This document shows, one piece after another, positions 49,892 to 58,078 of a DNA stretch of 59,046 bases. The DNA is from UBA6814 sp040753075 (GTDB lineage: Bacteria; Desulfobacterota; Desulfovibrionia; Desulfovibrionales; Desulfovibrionaceae). The stretch's first letter is position 1; the number at the start of each line of letters is the position of its first letter. The position numbers were made by a program, and so were the translations under genes. The notes beneath the pieces were generated by a model. That model ran no database searches, had not been told where the DNA came from, and saw only the letters and a program-made list of their open reading frames with translations. Where the stretch lies: assembly GCA_040753075.1 (NCBI GenBank), contig JBFMHA010000016.1:1-59046 (forward strand), written 5' to 3'.

Positions 49892-49951
49892 TTCCCGTGA
49901 GATAAGGAATATTTCTCGGGCAGGGCTTTCCCCCTTGGCAGGTGAGGATGA

Positions 49952-49969
49952 TTGTGCTATTTGGCACAA
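49952..49969. promoter_or_regulatory. CRP/FNR-family-like operator upstream of ppaC
   Basis: A perfect 6-bp inverted repeat TTGTGC-N6-GCACAA (spacer TATTTG), 45 bases before the ppaC start. Resembles TTGTGA-N6-TCACAA sites bound by CRP/FNR/HcpR-type regulators, with C/G at the sixth position. Confidence 0.4.
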
Positions 49970-50014
49970 ACTTTTCCCGGTAATCTACCAACAATATCCC
50001 TTGAGGAGGTTCCC

Positions 50015-50938
50015 ATGGCTGTTCTCGTCATCGGTCACATGAATCCCGACACGGATTCCATCACTGCGGCCATCGCGGTTGCCGATCTGAAAAGCAAGCT
50101 GGGCGTCGAGGCCAAGGCCGTGGCCCAGGGCGCGGTCAATCCCGAGTCCAAGTTCGTGCTCGACAAGTTCGGCCTGGCCGCCCCCGAGGTGGTGACCTCG
50201 GTCGAGGGCCAGAAGCTCATCCTGGTGGACACCACCGAGCGCGCGCAGCTGCCCGCCGACCTGGACAAGGCCGAGATCCTGGGCGTGGTCGACCACCACA
50301 AGCTGGGCGACGTGACCACCCCGGCTCCCCTGGAGATGTGGGTCTGGCCCGTGGGCTGCACCGGCACCGTGATCAAGGCCATGTACGACTTCTTCAAGGT
50401 CGAGATTCCCAAGGGCATCGCCGGCGCCATGATGTGCGCCATCCTGTCCGACACCGTCATGTTCAAGTCCCCCACCTGCACCCCCGAGGACAAGAAGGCC
50501 GTGGAGGCCCTGGCCAAGATCGCCGGCGTGTCCGACTACATGGCCCTGGGCATCGAGATGTTCAAGGTGAAGTCCGCGGTGGCCGGCACCCCCATGCGCG
50601 AGCTGGTGTTCCGCGACTACAAGGACTTCGACATGGGCGGCACCAAGCTGGGCATCTGCCAGCTCGAAGTGGTGGACCTGTCCATCCTGGATCCCTTCAA
50701 GGACCAGCTGTTCGAGGAGATCAAGAAGGTCAAGGCCGAGAAGGGCAACAACGGCGTGTACCTGATGCTCACCGACATCATCAAGGAAGGCACCGAGATG
50801 CTGTTCATCGCCGACGACCCGTCGGTGCTGAAGAAGGCCTACAACGTGGAGCCCGGCGAGAAGAGCGTGTGGCTGCCCGGCGTGCTCTCCCGCAAGAAGC
50901 AGGTCGTGCCCCCCTTCGAGAAGGTGCTCAAGGGCTAA
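50015..50938 (+). CDS. ppaC: Manganese-dependent (class C) inorganic pyrophosphatase
   Basis: Hydrolyses pyrophosphate from biosynthesis and from sulfate activation. 307 aa, family II (DHH). The metal motifs are MAVLVIGHMNPDTDSITAAI and the DHH in ILGVVDHHKLGDV, with SDTVMFKSPTCTPEDKKAVE in the N-terminal domain; the C-terminal DHHA2 domain ends near VLSRKKQVVPPFEKVL. GAGGAGG precedes the ATG at 50015. Sulfate reducers need pyrophosphatase to pull ATP sulfurylase forward, consistent with the suggested organism, though the sulfate-reduction genes are not in this window. Confidence 0.96.
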   Translation: MAVLVIGHMNPDTDSITAAIAVADLKSKLGVEAKAVAQGAVNPESKFVLDKFGLAAPEVVTSVEGQKLILVDTTERAQLPADLDKAEILGVVDHHKLGDVTTPAPLEMWVWPVGCTGTVIKAMYDFFKVEIPKGIAGAMMCAILSDTVMFKSPTCTPEDKKAVEALAKIAGVSDYMALGIEMFKVKSAVAGTPMRELVFRDYKDFDMGGTKLGICQLEVVDLSILDPFKDQLFEEIKKVKAEKGNNGVYLMLTDIIKEGTEMLFIADDPSVLKKAYNVEPGEKSVWLPGVLSRKKQVVPPFEKVLKG

Positions 50939-50962
50939 CTGACCCCCTCTGCTGAATGAATA

Positions 50963-50999
50963 AGGCCCGGCGCGGGACACCGCGCCGGGCCTCTTGTTT
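50963..50999 (+). terminator. Rho-independent terminator of ppaC
   Basis: AGGCCCGGCGCGG and CCGCGCCGGGCCT form a perfect 13-bp stem with a GACA loop, followed by CTTGTTTT. Located between convergent ppaC and the sulfotransferase gene. Confidence 0.88.
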
Positions 51000-51009
51000 T
51001 CCGGTCCGG

Positions 51010-51807
51010 TCATGCCGCGGCGCTGCGGCAGCTCGCGTCCTCTTCGGCCATCTCGAAGTATTTGATGTGCGGGGTCTGCACGAAGCGGTCGCGCAGCTCC
51101 CAATAGTTGATCAGGACCTCGTTGATGTGCGCGGTGCGCTGCTTGCGGATGGCCGGGGCCAGGGGCAGCACCGGCACGCCGAGGTGCTCCTGGATGCGCG
51201 CCATGTGGGCGGCGAAGTCCGCAGCCAGGGTCTCGTAGTCCAACTCCAGCACGTCCATGCCCTCCAACTGCCGGGCGCGCAGTTTCTCCATGTCCTCGTA
51301 CCAGTGGAAATAGCCGTTCACCACATCGAAGGGCAGCGCGATGGACTGGGGAGGCTGCGGCAGGGATTCGCCCTTACGCACCCATACCTGGGTTTCCTGG
51401 GCCAGGAACCAGGAGAATATCTGCTTGAGCTTGTTCTTGCGCACCACGTCCACCACCCGGAGCCCCTCCATCCTGCGCAGCCAGGGCCAGACCAGACGGT
51501 AGGACTCGCGCTCCGCCGGGGCGCCGTGCATGTAGAAGAGCTTGAATCCCACGGCCCGTATCTCCGGGTGTTCCGGGCTCAGCACGTGCTCGATGAAGTG
51601 CACCGGCCGGGTAGCGCGAAGCTCCAGGAAGGCGTCATGCCGCTCCTTGTCCACCTCGCTGCTGCCCCAGAGCATCCGATCAGGGTTGAAGAGCTCGTTG
51701 TAGGCCAACACCTCGGGGTGGAAGGCCAGGGAGTGCAGGATGAGGTTGGTGCCGGACCGGGGCAGGCCGGTGACCAGGAAGCGGGTGGGTTCTTCAGGGC
51801 GGGGCAT
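51010..51807 (-). CDS. Sulfotransferase-family protein
   Basis: A 265-aa protein from the ATG at 51807 with GGGAGGAG upstream. The PAPS 5'-phosphosulfate loop is TRFLVTGLPRSGTNLILHSL (GxPRSGT) and the 3'-phosphate site is suggested by RVVDVVRKNKLKQIFSWFLA. The C-terminal LELDYETLAADFAAHMARIQ completes the fold. The group resembles Stf0-like or LPS/glycan sulfotransferases; the acceptor is unknown. It stands alone between two terminators, so transfer as a single gene is possible. Confidence 0.82.
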   Translation of the reverse strand: MPRPEEPTRFLVTGLPRSGTNLILHSLAFHPEVLAYNELFNPDRMLWGSSEVDKERHDAFLELRATRPVHFIEHVLSPEHPEIRAVGFKLFYMHGAPAERESYRLVWPWLRRMEGLRVVDVVRKNKLKQIFSWFLAQETQVWVRKGESLPQPPQSIALPFDVVNGYFHWYEDMEKLRARQLEGMDVLELDYETLAADFAAHMARIQEHLGVPVLPLAPAIRKQRTAHINEVLINYWELRDRFVQTPHIKYFEMAEEDASCRSAAA

Positions 51808-51893
51808 GTCTCCTCCCGGAGGTTGGACGCGGCGGCGGTGGCGGAACCTGCCGCCTGCCCATTCCCTAACAAGAACGGCGCCAAGTCGGCCCG

Positions 51894-51930
51894 GCAAAGA
51901 AAAAGCCCGCCGAGCCTAGGCTCGGCGGGC
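51894..51930 (-). terminator. Rho-independent terminator of dapA
   Basis: Palindrome with 12-bp arms GCCCGCCGAGCC / GGCTCGGCGGGC and a TA centre; on the minus strand TTTTTCTTT follows. Placed 23 bases after the dapA stop codon. Confidence 0.85.
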
Positions 51931-51952
51931 CGTTCGACGTCGAAGGCTTTGC

Positions 51953-52831
51953 CTAGATCAGGCCGGCGTCCTTGAGAGTTCCAGCGAGCTTCTCCCGGTT
52001 GGCGGGCTGGAGCTCCACCAGGGGCAGCCGCACCTCGAAGGGGAAGCGGCCCATCATGTCCAGGGCGGTCTTGGCCGGGACCGGGTTGGTCTCGATGAAC
52101 ATGGCCCGGGACACGGGATTCATCTCGTAGTGGAGCTTCTGGGCCGTGGCCATGTCGCCGGCGGAGAAGGCCCGGCACATGCCGGCCATCTGCGAGGGCA
52201 TGAGGTTGGAGACCACGGAGATGACGCCGTGCCCGCCCACGGCCAGGAGCGGCAGCACCGTGAAGTCGTCGCCCGAGAGCACGGTGAACCCGTTCGGGCA
52301 GTACTCCACCACCTCGGAGCCCTGCTTGATGTCGCCGGTGGCCTCCTTGATGCCGATGACCTCGGGAATCTCCCGGGCCATGCGGGCCACAGTGGCGGGC
52401 AGCAGGTTCAGGGCGGTGCGGCCCGGCACGTTGTAGACCACGAAGGGCATGGACACTTCCTTGGCGATGGCCTTGAAGTGCGCCACCAGGCCCTCCTGGG
52501 TGGGTTTGTTGTAGTAGGGGGTGATGAGCAGCGCGCCGTCGGCGCCCGCCTCCTTGGCGTAGCGGGTGAGCTCCACGGCCTCGCGGGTGTTGTTGGAGCC
52601 GGCCCCGGCCAGCACAGGGACGCGTTTTTTCACCTGGTCAACGCAGATGCGGATGACCTTGCCGTGCTCGGCGTGGGAAAGGGTGGCGGACTCGCCGGTG
52701 GTGCCGCATGGGACCAGGCCGTTGATGCCCTGTTCGATCTGCCACTCGATGTGCCGTCGGTAGGACTCCTCGTCCACCTCGCCGTTCTTGAACGGCGTCA
52801 CCAGCGCGGTGAATGCACCCCTGAACTGCAT
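51953..52831 (-). CDS. dapA: 4-hydroxy-tetrahydrodipicolinate synthase
   Basis: First committed step of lysine/DAP synthesis: condenses pyruvate with aspartate semialdehyde. 292 aa. The Schiff-base Lys is in EVIGIKEATGDIKQGSEVVE, the catalytic Tyr in PFVVYNVPGRTALNLL, and the substrate motif is GLVPCGTTGESATLSHAEHG; the final ELQPANREKLAGTLKDAGLI is typical. Aldolase class I fold. Followed by a terminator; dapF lies upstream on the same strand, a Lys/DAP unit. Confidence 0.96.
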   Translation of the reverse strand: MQFRGAFTALVTPFKNGEVDEESYRRHIEWQIEQGINGLVPCGTTGESATLSHAEHGKVIRICVDQVKKRVPVLAGAGSNNTREAVELTRYAKEAGADGALLITPYYNKPTQEGLVAHFKAIAKEVSMPFVVYNVPGRTALNLLPATVARMAREIPEVIGIKEATGDIKQGSEVVEYCPNGFTVLSGDDFTVLPLLAVGGHGVISVVSNLMPSQMAGMCRAFSAGDMATAQKLHYEMNPVSRAMFIETNPVPAKTALDMMGRFPFEVRLPLVELQPANREKLAGTLKDAGLI

Positions 52832-52892
52832 GCTGTCCCCCTTGGTTTAGAGCGTGTCGGCCTGGAAAGGCTTGGCCGCTCTTATGCATTTT

Positions 52893-52919
52893 GCTGGAAT
52901 AATGAAGCATTGTTCCAGC
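52893..52919. other. Stable hairpin between dapA and dapF
   Basis: GCTGGAATAATG and CATTGTTCCAGC form a 12-bp stem (one G-T) with an AAG loop. No T-run on either side. It could protect or partly terminate the dapF transcript, or lie in the dapA leader. Confidence 0.5.
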
Positions 52920-52948
52920 GGATGGCCTTGCTGCAAGACCAGAATGCG

Positions 52949-53809
52949 TTATGCGTCCGTCCCGGCCGCACCCGCGGGCAGATCGAGCCCCACGGACGCC
53001 GCCCGCAGCCGGCCGGAATACACGGTGACGGCCGGCCCCTGCAGGTGGACCGTGCCGTTTTCCAGGAAGATGCGCAAGACCTCGCCGCCGGAGGTGGTCA
53101 CGGCCGCTGCGGTCCCGGCCAGGCCCAGGGCATGGGCCACCAGGGCCGAAGCCGCGGCGCCGGTGCCGCAGGCGTAGGTTTCGTCCTCGACCCCGCGCTC
53201 GTAGGTGCGCAGGGAGAGGGCGTTCCGGTCGGTGACCGAGATGAAGTTCACGTTGGTCCCGGCCGGGGCGAATCGCTCATGGAAGCGCAGGGCGCGGCCG
53301 AGCTGCTTCACGTCCACGCCGGCCACGTCGCCGCACTCCACCACGGTGTGCGGCACGCCGGTGTTCACGAAATGGACAGTGAGGCGTTGCCCTTCCAGGG
53401 TGAGGGCCACGTCCAGGGCCAGGTCCCGGGGCTTGGTGAGCTGCACCTTGACCTGGTCCGAGTCCGGGTCCACCAGGGCGCGGATGGGGCCGGCATCGGT
53501 GAGCAGCACGTGCTCCGGCCCGGCCAGGCCCAGCTCCATGGCCAGGCGGGCGGCGCAACGCGAGCCGTTGCCGCACATCTCGGCCCGGGAGCCGTCGGCG
53601 TTGTAGAAGTGCCACATGTAGTCCGCGTCCGAGCCGGCCGGGGCCGCATCCAGGAAGATGAGCCCGTCCGCGCCCACGCCGAAGCCCTGGGCGCAGATCG
53701 CCTCGGCCCAGCGGGCCATGTCCGGAACGGGGACGCGAAGGGAGCGGTTGTCCAGCAGCACGAAATGGTTGCCGGATCCGTGCATCTTGGTGAAGGCGAT
53801 TTCGTGCAT
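52949..53809 (-). CDS. dapF: Diaminopimelate epimerase
   Basis: Interconverts LL- and meso-DAP, needed for lysine and peptidoglycan. 286 aa. The two catalytic Cys occur in RAEMCGNGSRCAARLAMEL and DETYACGTGAAASALVAHAL (CGNG and CGTG motifs). The N-terminus is MHEIAFTKMHGSGNHFVLLD, with the conserved HGxGNDF-type segment and Asp. Same orientation as dapA, with 117 bases and a hairpin between them. Confidence 0.96.
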   Translation of the reverse strand: MHEIAFTKMHGSGNHFVLLDNRSLRVPVPDMARWAEAICAQGFGVGADGLIFLDAAPAGSDADYMWHFYNADGSRAEMCGNGSRCAARLAMELGLAGPEHVLLTDAGPIRALVDPDSDQVKVQLTKPRDLALDVALTLEGQRLTVHFVNTGVPHTVVECGDVAGVDVKQLGRALRFHERFAPAGTNVNFISVTDRNALSLRTYERGVEDETYACGTGAAASALVAHALGLAGTAAAVTTSGGEVLRIFLENGTVHLQGPAVTVYSGRLRAASVGLDLPAGAAGTDA

Positions 53810-53966
53810 GATGGTTGTCCGCTGGGCGGACGCGCTGGCGTCCAGTGTTCAAGATGCCTAGGGGTGCAGAAAAAAAAGATTCCGCACCGTTGCGCTGCAA
53901 GCCATGGTCGCAGGACCGGGCGAACGCCGCACCTGGTGAGCCGGGCAGGGCGGCGGGGCCGGCTGC

Positions 53967-54869
53967 TCAGTTCGCGGGCTGCTCCAGGCGGTAGCCGGCC
54001 AGGAGCGCGTCCATGCCGGGGTCGTTTGTAATGCTTTCGTTGAGGGACTGCAACAGAACCACGGCGTTTTGCTCCCGCACCCACCTCCATTCCGGGGTGC
54101 GGCTGGGCAGGGTCTTGATCACGACCTGGACCAGGGCCTTGCCCTGGGAGTAGGACCGCACCCAGAGCACCTTGTCCCCGGCCATCGGCCGGGCCGGGAA
54201 GCCCGGACCGGGGCCGGAGCCCAGGAGCACATCCACGGTGTGCCCCCGGGTCTCCAGGAAGTCCGTTTCGGCCGAGGCGCCCCAGGGAGAGACTCCGACC
54301 ACGATGTCGGAGCGTTCGCGCAGATTCAGGGCGCTGTCCGCCACGGCCTTGGCGATGGCCTGCGGAGCCTTGACCAGGCTTGGGGCCAGGGCCGGGAACA
54401 GGAGCAGGCCCACCCGCACGCCGCCCACCTGGCGCACCTCTGAGACAGGCCGTTCCCCGGCCACCCGGAAGTACGGAGGCAGGGCCGCGCCGTGATCCGC
54501 CAGCCAGCGGGACTCGGCGGGCAGGGCGTAGCCCAGGTCATAGGGCAGGCGGACAAAGGCGGCAGCCAGGGCTTTGGCTGCGTCGGCCGGGGCTTCGGGA
54601 GCCGCGGCTTCGGTGGGTATGAACTCGTAGGGCCCGGCCAGCACCAGCAGGGGAGCCCCGTTTTTCTCGGCGTGCTCCCGCAGGGACGCAAGCAAGGTGG
54701 CGCGCCTGGCCAGGCCGCCAATGGTCTTGCCCCCTCAGGACGGGCAGGGAAGGAGCCAGCCAACCGTGTTCGCCGAGAACATCAGCGTGAGCGGGTCGCC
54801 GGCCTGGGCGCGCGCGGCGAACAGGGTCGCGCACCCGGCGAGGGCCAGCAGGAGGAAGAAACGTCGCAT
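53967..54869 (-). CDS. Probable selenoprotein with degenerate UshA-like fold (in-frame TGA)
   Basis: A 300-codon frame starting at the ATG at 54869, directly after the HU stop, interrupted once by TGA at codon 45 (54737-54735). Residues 1-25 are a signal or lipoprotein signal (MRRFFLLLALAGC, lipobox LAGC). The text continues without shift as FSANTVGWLLPCPS-Sec-GGKTIGGLARRATLLASL, where relatives of the UshA type have PCxC followed by GGLARR. The rest resembles a metallophosphoesterase fold (GPYEFIPTEA, VVGVSPWGASAETDFLETRG, TVDVLLGSGPGPGF) with the metal ligands lost. A hairpin at 54698-54720 fits a bacterial SECIS. A pseudogene or error is the alternative. Confidence 0.68.
54698..54720 (-). 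promoter_or_regulatory. Candidate bacterial SECIS element
   Basis: Begins 14 bases after the TGA (minus strand). Arms TGGCG-GCCT and AGGC-(G)-CGCCA (9 bp, one bulge) enclose a GGCC loop whose first two bases are G. The loop starts about 23 bases after the TGA, within the 16-37 window used for bacterial SECIS elements. Confidence 0.5.
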
Positions 54870-55145
54870 CTACTTGTTCACGTACTCCTTGAGCTCCTTG
54901 CCGGGCCGGAAGAAGGGGAGCTTCTTGGGCTGGACGTCGACCACGTCGCCGGTCTTGGGGTTGCGGCCGGTGTACCCGCCGTAATCCTTGACCTTGAAGC
55001 TGCCGAAGCCGCGGATCTCCACCCGCTCTCCCTTGACCAGGGAGTTCTTGATGGAGTCGAAGAAGGTGTTGACGATGAGCGCAGCCTCGTCAACGTGCAG
55101 GTTGTTCTTCTCGGCCAGGGTCTTGATGAGCTCGCTTTTGTTCAT
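54870..55145 (-). CDS. hup: HU/IHF-family DNA-binding protein
   Basis: A 91-aa histone-like protein. ATG at 55145, 6 bases after GGAGG. Fold signatures are MNKSELIKTLAEKNNLHVDE, the GERVEIRGFGSFKVKDYGGY core, the DNA-arm motif GRNPKTGDVVDVQPKKLPFF and RPGKELKEYVNK. The GRNPKTG motif is shared by HU and IHF; the length fits HU. Upstream is a probable promoter (TTGACC, N17, GCATAT). The selenoprotein candidate follows immediately (TAGATG). Confidence 0.95.
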   Translation of the reverse strand: MNKSELIKTLAEKNNLHVDEAALIVNTFFDSIKNSLVKGERVEIRGFGSFKVKDYGGYTGRNPKTGDVVDVQPKKLPFFRPGKELKEYVNK

Positions 55146-55212
55146 GTCGTTCCTCCGTCGCCGGTATGGCCTTCCGCACGCTTTCGGCGGAAGGTGTGTC
55201 TTGACATGGTAT

Positions 55213-55241
55213 ATATGCCAAATACCGGCGTTTTCGGTCAA
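55213..55241 (-). promoter_or_regulatory. Sigma70 promoter of hup
   Basis: Minus strand: -35 TTGACC (55241-55236), 17-base spacer, -10 GCATAT (55218-55213). It lies inside the last codons and 3' flank of the MinD/FlhG gene, about 65 bases upstream of the ATG. Confidence 0.5.
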
Positions 55242-56071
55242 GAGGATTTCATGATTCTTGTGGAAAGATCCGCGAGGATTCGCTGCGCGGACAGCGTGGG
55301 CAGGCGCTTGTCGCGCATGCGCTTGAATTTCACCGCCAGGTTGAGGACGTCCCGGCCCGCCCCCGAGGTAGGGGCGTGCTTGAGCAGGGGTACCTGGCGG
55401 ATGACCGCCTGGACCACCGCCGAGTCGCTGCGCACCGTGCCCACGTACTCGATGTCCAGGGACAGGAAGCGCTTGCAGGCCGCGGCCAGCCGCTCGAAGC
55501 TGCGGTCGCCCTGGGCGCGGTTGTCCGCCATGTTCACCACCACGTTGAAGGTCCGCACCCCGTATTCGGTGTGCAGCACCTTGATCATGGCGTAGCCGTC
55601 GGTGAGGGAGGTGGGCTCCGGGGTGATGACCACCAGCCGCTCCTGGGCCATGGCCGCAAAGGAGAGCACCGTGCGGGAGATGCCCGCGCCCAGGTCCATG
55701 AGCAGGTAGTCGTAGCCCCCGATGATGGAGGTCAGCTTGGAGAAGAGCAGGCGCTGCAGGTCCTCGTCCAGGTCGATGAGTTCGGGCACGCCCGAGGCCG
55801 AGGGCAGGAAGTCGAAACCTCCGGGCTCGATGGGCACGACCACCTCGGCCGAGGTCACCCCGGGCTGGAGCATGTCCTGCAGGGTCTTGTCCGGGGCCAG
55901 GCCCAGGAGCACGTCCAGGTTGGCCAGGCCCAGGTCGCAGTCCATGAGCATGACCGGGTGTCCGGCCTTGTGCAGGGCGTACCCCAGGTTCAGGGCCAGG
56001 TTGGTCTTGCCCACTCCGCCCTTGCCGCTGACCACGGCCACGGAAAGGGTCTTGTGCGCGTCTTCGGTCAT
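55238..56071 (-). CDS. FlhG/MinD-type P-loop ATPase
   Basis: A 277-aa MinD/ParA superfamily ATPase. The deviant Walker A is VAVVSGKGGVGKTNLALNLG, switch region LMDCDLGLANLDVLLGLAPD, and Walker B is YDYLLMDLGAGISRTV. These, with the C-terminal VIRQVPLLKHAPTSGAG and no MinE-type tail, fit FlhG (YlxH), which controls flagellar number and placement; MinD or ParA-like partitioning cannot be excluded as no flagellar gene flanks it. It is 16 bases downstream of the diguanylate cyclase. Confidence 0.82.
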   Translation of the reverse strand: MTEDAHKTLSVAVVSGKGGVGKTNLALNLGYALHKAGHPVMLMDCDLGLANLDVLLGLAPDKTLQDMLQPGVTSAEVVVPIEPGGFDFLPSASGVPELIDLDEDLQRLLFSKLTSIIGGYDYLLMDLGAGISRTVLSFAAMAQERLVVITPEPTSLTDGYAMIKVLHTEYGVRTFNVVVNMADNRAQGDRSFERLAAACKRFLSLDIEYVGTVRSDSAVVQAVIRQVPLLKHAPTSGAGRDVLNLAVKFKRMRDKRLPTLSAQRILADLSTRIMKSS

Positions 56072-56087
56072 GAGTCCTTCCGTCAGC

Positions 56088-56951
56088 TCAACTGCCGGTG
56101 AAGAGGAATCGTTTCTCGCTGGCTTCCACCAGGGTGGCCTTGGCCGGCGCGGCCAGGTCCAGGAGCGGCGCGGCCACCACCCGGTCCTTGCCTTCGCCCT
56201 TGGCCTGGTACAGGGCCTTGTCCGCGGCCTCCATGAGGTCCGCCGGACTGCGTTCGCCCCGGCCCTTGGTGCAGGCCAGGCCCACCGAGGCGGTGAGCCG
56301 CACGTGGATTCCGGCGCAGCCCAGCCGCACCTGGCGCAGGGATTCCAGGATGCGCTCCAGGATGAGGCTGGCCCGGGTCATCCCGGTTTCCGGGAAGACC
56401 AGGGCGAACTCCTCGCCCCCGATGCGCGCCGCCATGTCGTAGCGCCGTATCCCGGTTAGCAAGATGCGGGCCGTCTGCACCAGGGCCTCGTCCCCGCAGG
56501 GATGGCCGTGGGTGTCGTTGAGCCGCTTGAAATTGTCCAGGTCCAGCACGGCCACGGACAGGGAGATGCCCGCCCGGCGGGCGCGCTCCAACTCGCGGTC
56601 CATGGTCCGGTCAAAAGCCCGTCGGTTGGGCAGGCCGGTGAGAGGGTCGTGCTCGGTCTGGAAGGCGAGGTCCTCCAGGGTCCGGCCGAGCTGCTCCAGG
56701 AAGGGCGCGTCGTCCCCGCGCAGGGGGACGGCCAGCCAATCCTTGAGCCCCAGCTTCTCGGACAGATGGGGCCACTGGTCCAGGGACAGGCCGGGGACCA
56801 GGCGCAGGAGGGCCAGCAGGCTCTCGTTGCTTTCCAGGTCCGGGGCCAGGCCGGGATGACGGGCCAGCACGGCCCGGCGCAGGGAGTCAAGCTCCCGGCT
56901 CAGGACCTCGCGGCTCTGCACGTCCAGGGGGTCAGGCGGCGGCGTGGGCAT
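56088..56951 (-). CDS. GGDEF-domain diguanylate cyclase
   Basis: A 287-aa protein. N-terminal 110 residues are helical without a recognised sensor. The GGDEF domain begins HDPLTGLPNRRAFDRTMDRE, has DLDNFKRLNDTHGHPCGDEA, the active GGEEF in RRYDMAARIGGEEFALVFPE, and an allosteric I-site RRYD five residues before it, so c-di-GMP feedback inhibition is likely. It makes c-di-GMP, which usually favours sessile life. Overlaps the prfB stop by 20 bases. Confidence 0.93.
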   Translation of the reverse strand: MPTPPPDPLDVQSREVLSRELDSLRRAVLARHPGLAPDLESNESLLALLRLVPGLSLDQWPHLSEKLGLKDWLAVPLRGDDAPFLEQLGRTLEDLAFQTEHDPLTGLPNRRAFDRTMDRELERARRAGISLSVAVLDLDNFKRLNDTHGHPCGDEALVQTARILLTGIRRYDMAARIGGEEFALVFPETGMTRASLILERILESLRQVRLGCAGIHVRLTASVGLACTKGRGERSPADLMEAADKALYQAKGEGKDRVVAAPLLDLAAPAKATLVEASEKRFLFTGS

Positions 56952-58054
56952 GGGTGTGCAGCAGGTGGTTGCGGATGAGGGTGTCCAGGTCGCCGTCCAG
57001 CACCGCGTCCACGTTGGTGATCTCGGTGGCGGAGCGGTGGTCCTTGACCAGGCGGTAGGGCTGCAGGGTGTAGGTGCGTATCTGGCTGCCGAAGCCGATG
57101 GCGTCCTTGGTGGCGTACTGGGCCTGCTTCTCGGCCTCGCGCTTGCGCAGCTCCCGCTCGATGAGCCGGGCCTTGAGGATCTTGAAGGCGGTGTCCTTGT
57201 TGCGGTGCTGGGACTGTTCGTTCTGGCAGGACACCACGATGCCGGTGGGAATGTGGGTGAGGCGGACCGCAGAGCTGGTCTTGTTCACGTTCTGGCCGCC
57301 GGGGCCGCTGGAGCGGAACACGTCGATGCGCACCTCCTCGTCCTTGATCTCGATGTCCAGGTTCTCCTCCACGTCGGGGAGGACGTCCACCGAGGCGAAG
57401 GAGGTGTGCCGCCGGCCCGAGGAGTCGAAGGGAGAGATGCGGATGAGGCGGTGGATGCCGGCCTCGCCCTTGAGCAGCCCGTAGGCGTAGGGGCCCTGGA
57501 TGAGCACCGCCACGCTCTTGACGCCCGCCTCCTCGCCCGGGAGCTGGTCCAGGATGCGGACCTTGAACTCCTGGCGCTCGGCCCAGCGCAGGTACATGCG
57601 CAGGAGCATCTCGGCCCAGTCCTGGGCCTCGGTGCCGCCGGCCCCGGGATGGATCTCCAGGATGGCGTCGCTCCCGTCGCCCTCGGCCGAAAGCAGGGTG
57701 GCCAGTTCGGCCTTCTCCAGCCGGTCTCCCAGGCGGAGAATCTGTTCGTCCAGGGCCTCCAGCACTTCCGCGGTCTGCTCCTCGCGGGCCATGGCCAGCC
57801 AGTCGTCCATGTCGCCCTTGGCCTTGCGCAGGCCGTCGAAACGCTCCACCAGCGTGGTCAGGGCGCTCTTCTCCTTGAGCAGGGGGGTAAGGGCCTCGGG
57901 CTTGTCCCAGGCCCCGGGCTTGGCGAGGGTCTCCTCTATCTCCGCCAGGCGGCGTCGGGCGCGATCCAGGTCAAAGACGCCCCCGGAGGCTCTCGTACTG
58001 TTCGGCAAGGATGGCGCAACGGGTCTTCAGGTCGGTGTATTGCAGAATGGCCAT
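56932..58054 (-). CDS. prfB: Peptide chain release factor 2 with programmed +1 frameshift
   Basis: RF2 terminates at UGA and UAA. A first frame starts at the ATG at 58054 (MAILQYTDLKTRCAILAEQY) and hits TGA at codon 28 (57973-57971). The site reads CGGGGG, then CGT, CTT, TGA, C, and a +1 slip on CTT continues with GAC at 57972, giving 373 aa. The main part has the GGQ motif SSGPGGQNVNKTSSAVRLTH and the stop-codon-reading SPFDSSGRRHTSFASV (SPF tripeptide). Autoregulation by RF2 level is the known mechanism. Confidence 0.95.
57970..57985 (-). promoter_or_regulatory. Programmed +1 frameshift site of prfB
   Basis: Minus-strand order: Shine-Dalgarno-like CGGGGG, 3 bases, CTT, TGA, C. This matches the classical RF2 frameshift cassette; low RF2 leads to a slip on CTT. 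Confidence 0.93.
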
Positions 58055-58078
58055 GGGATGTATTCCAAAAGGTTGGTG

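Noticed and set aside
49961..49976. Second sigma54 promoter before ppaC (TTGGCACAAAC)
   Set aside because: The TGGCAC half is good but the -12 GC is absent (TTTCC), so the spacing rule fails.
57970..58008. prfB appears truncated or frameshifted
   Set aside because: The break is the programmed +1 site CTT-TGA-C with its SD-like element, not damage.
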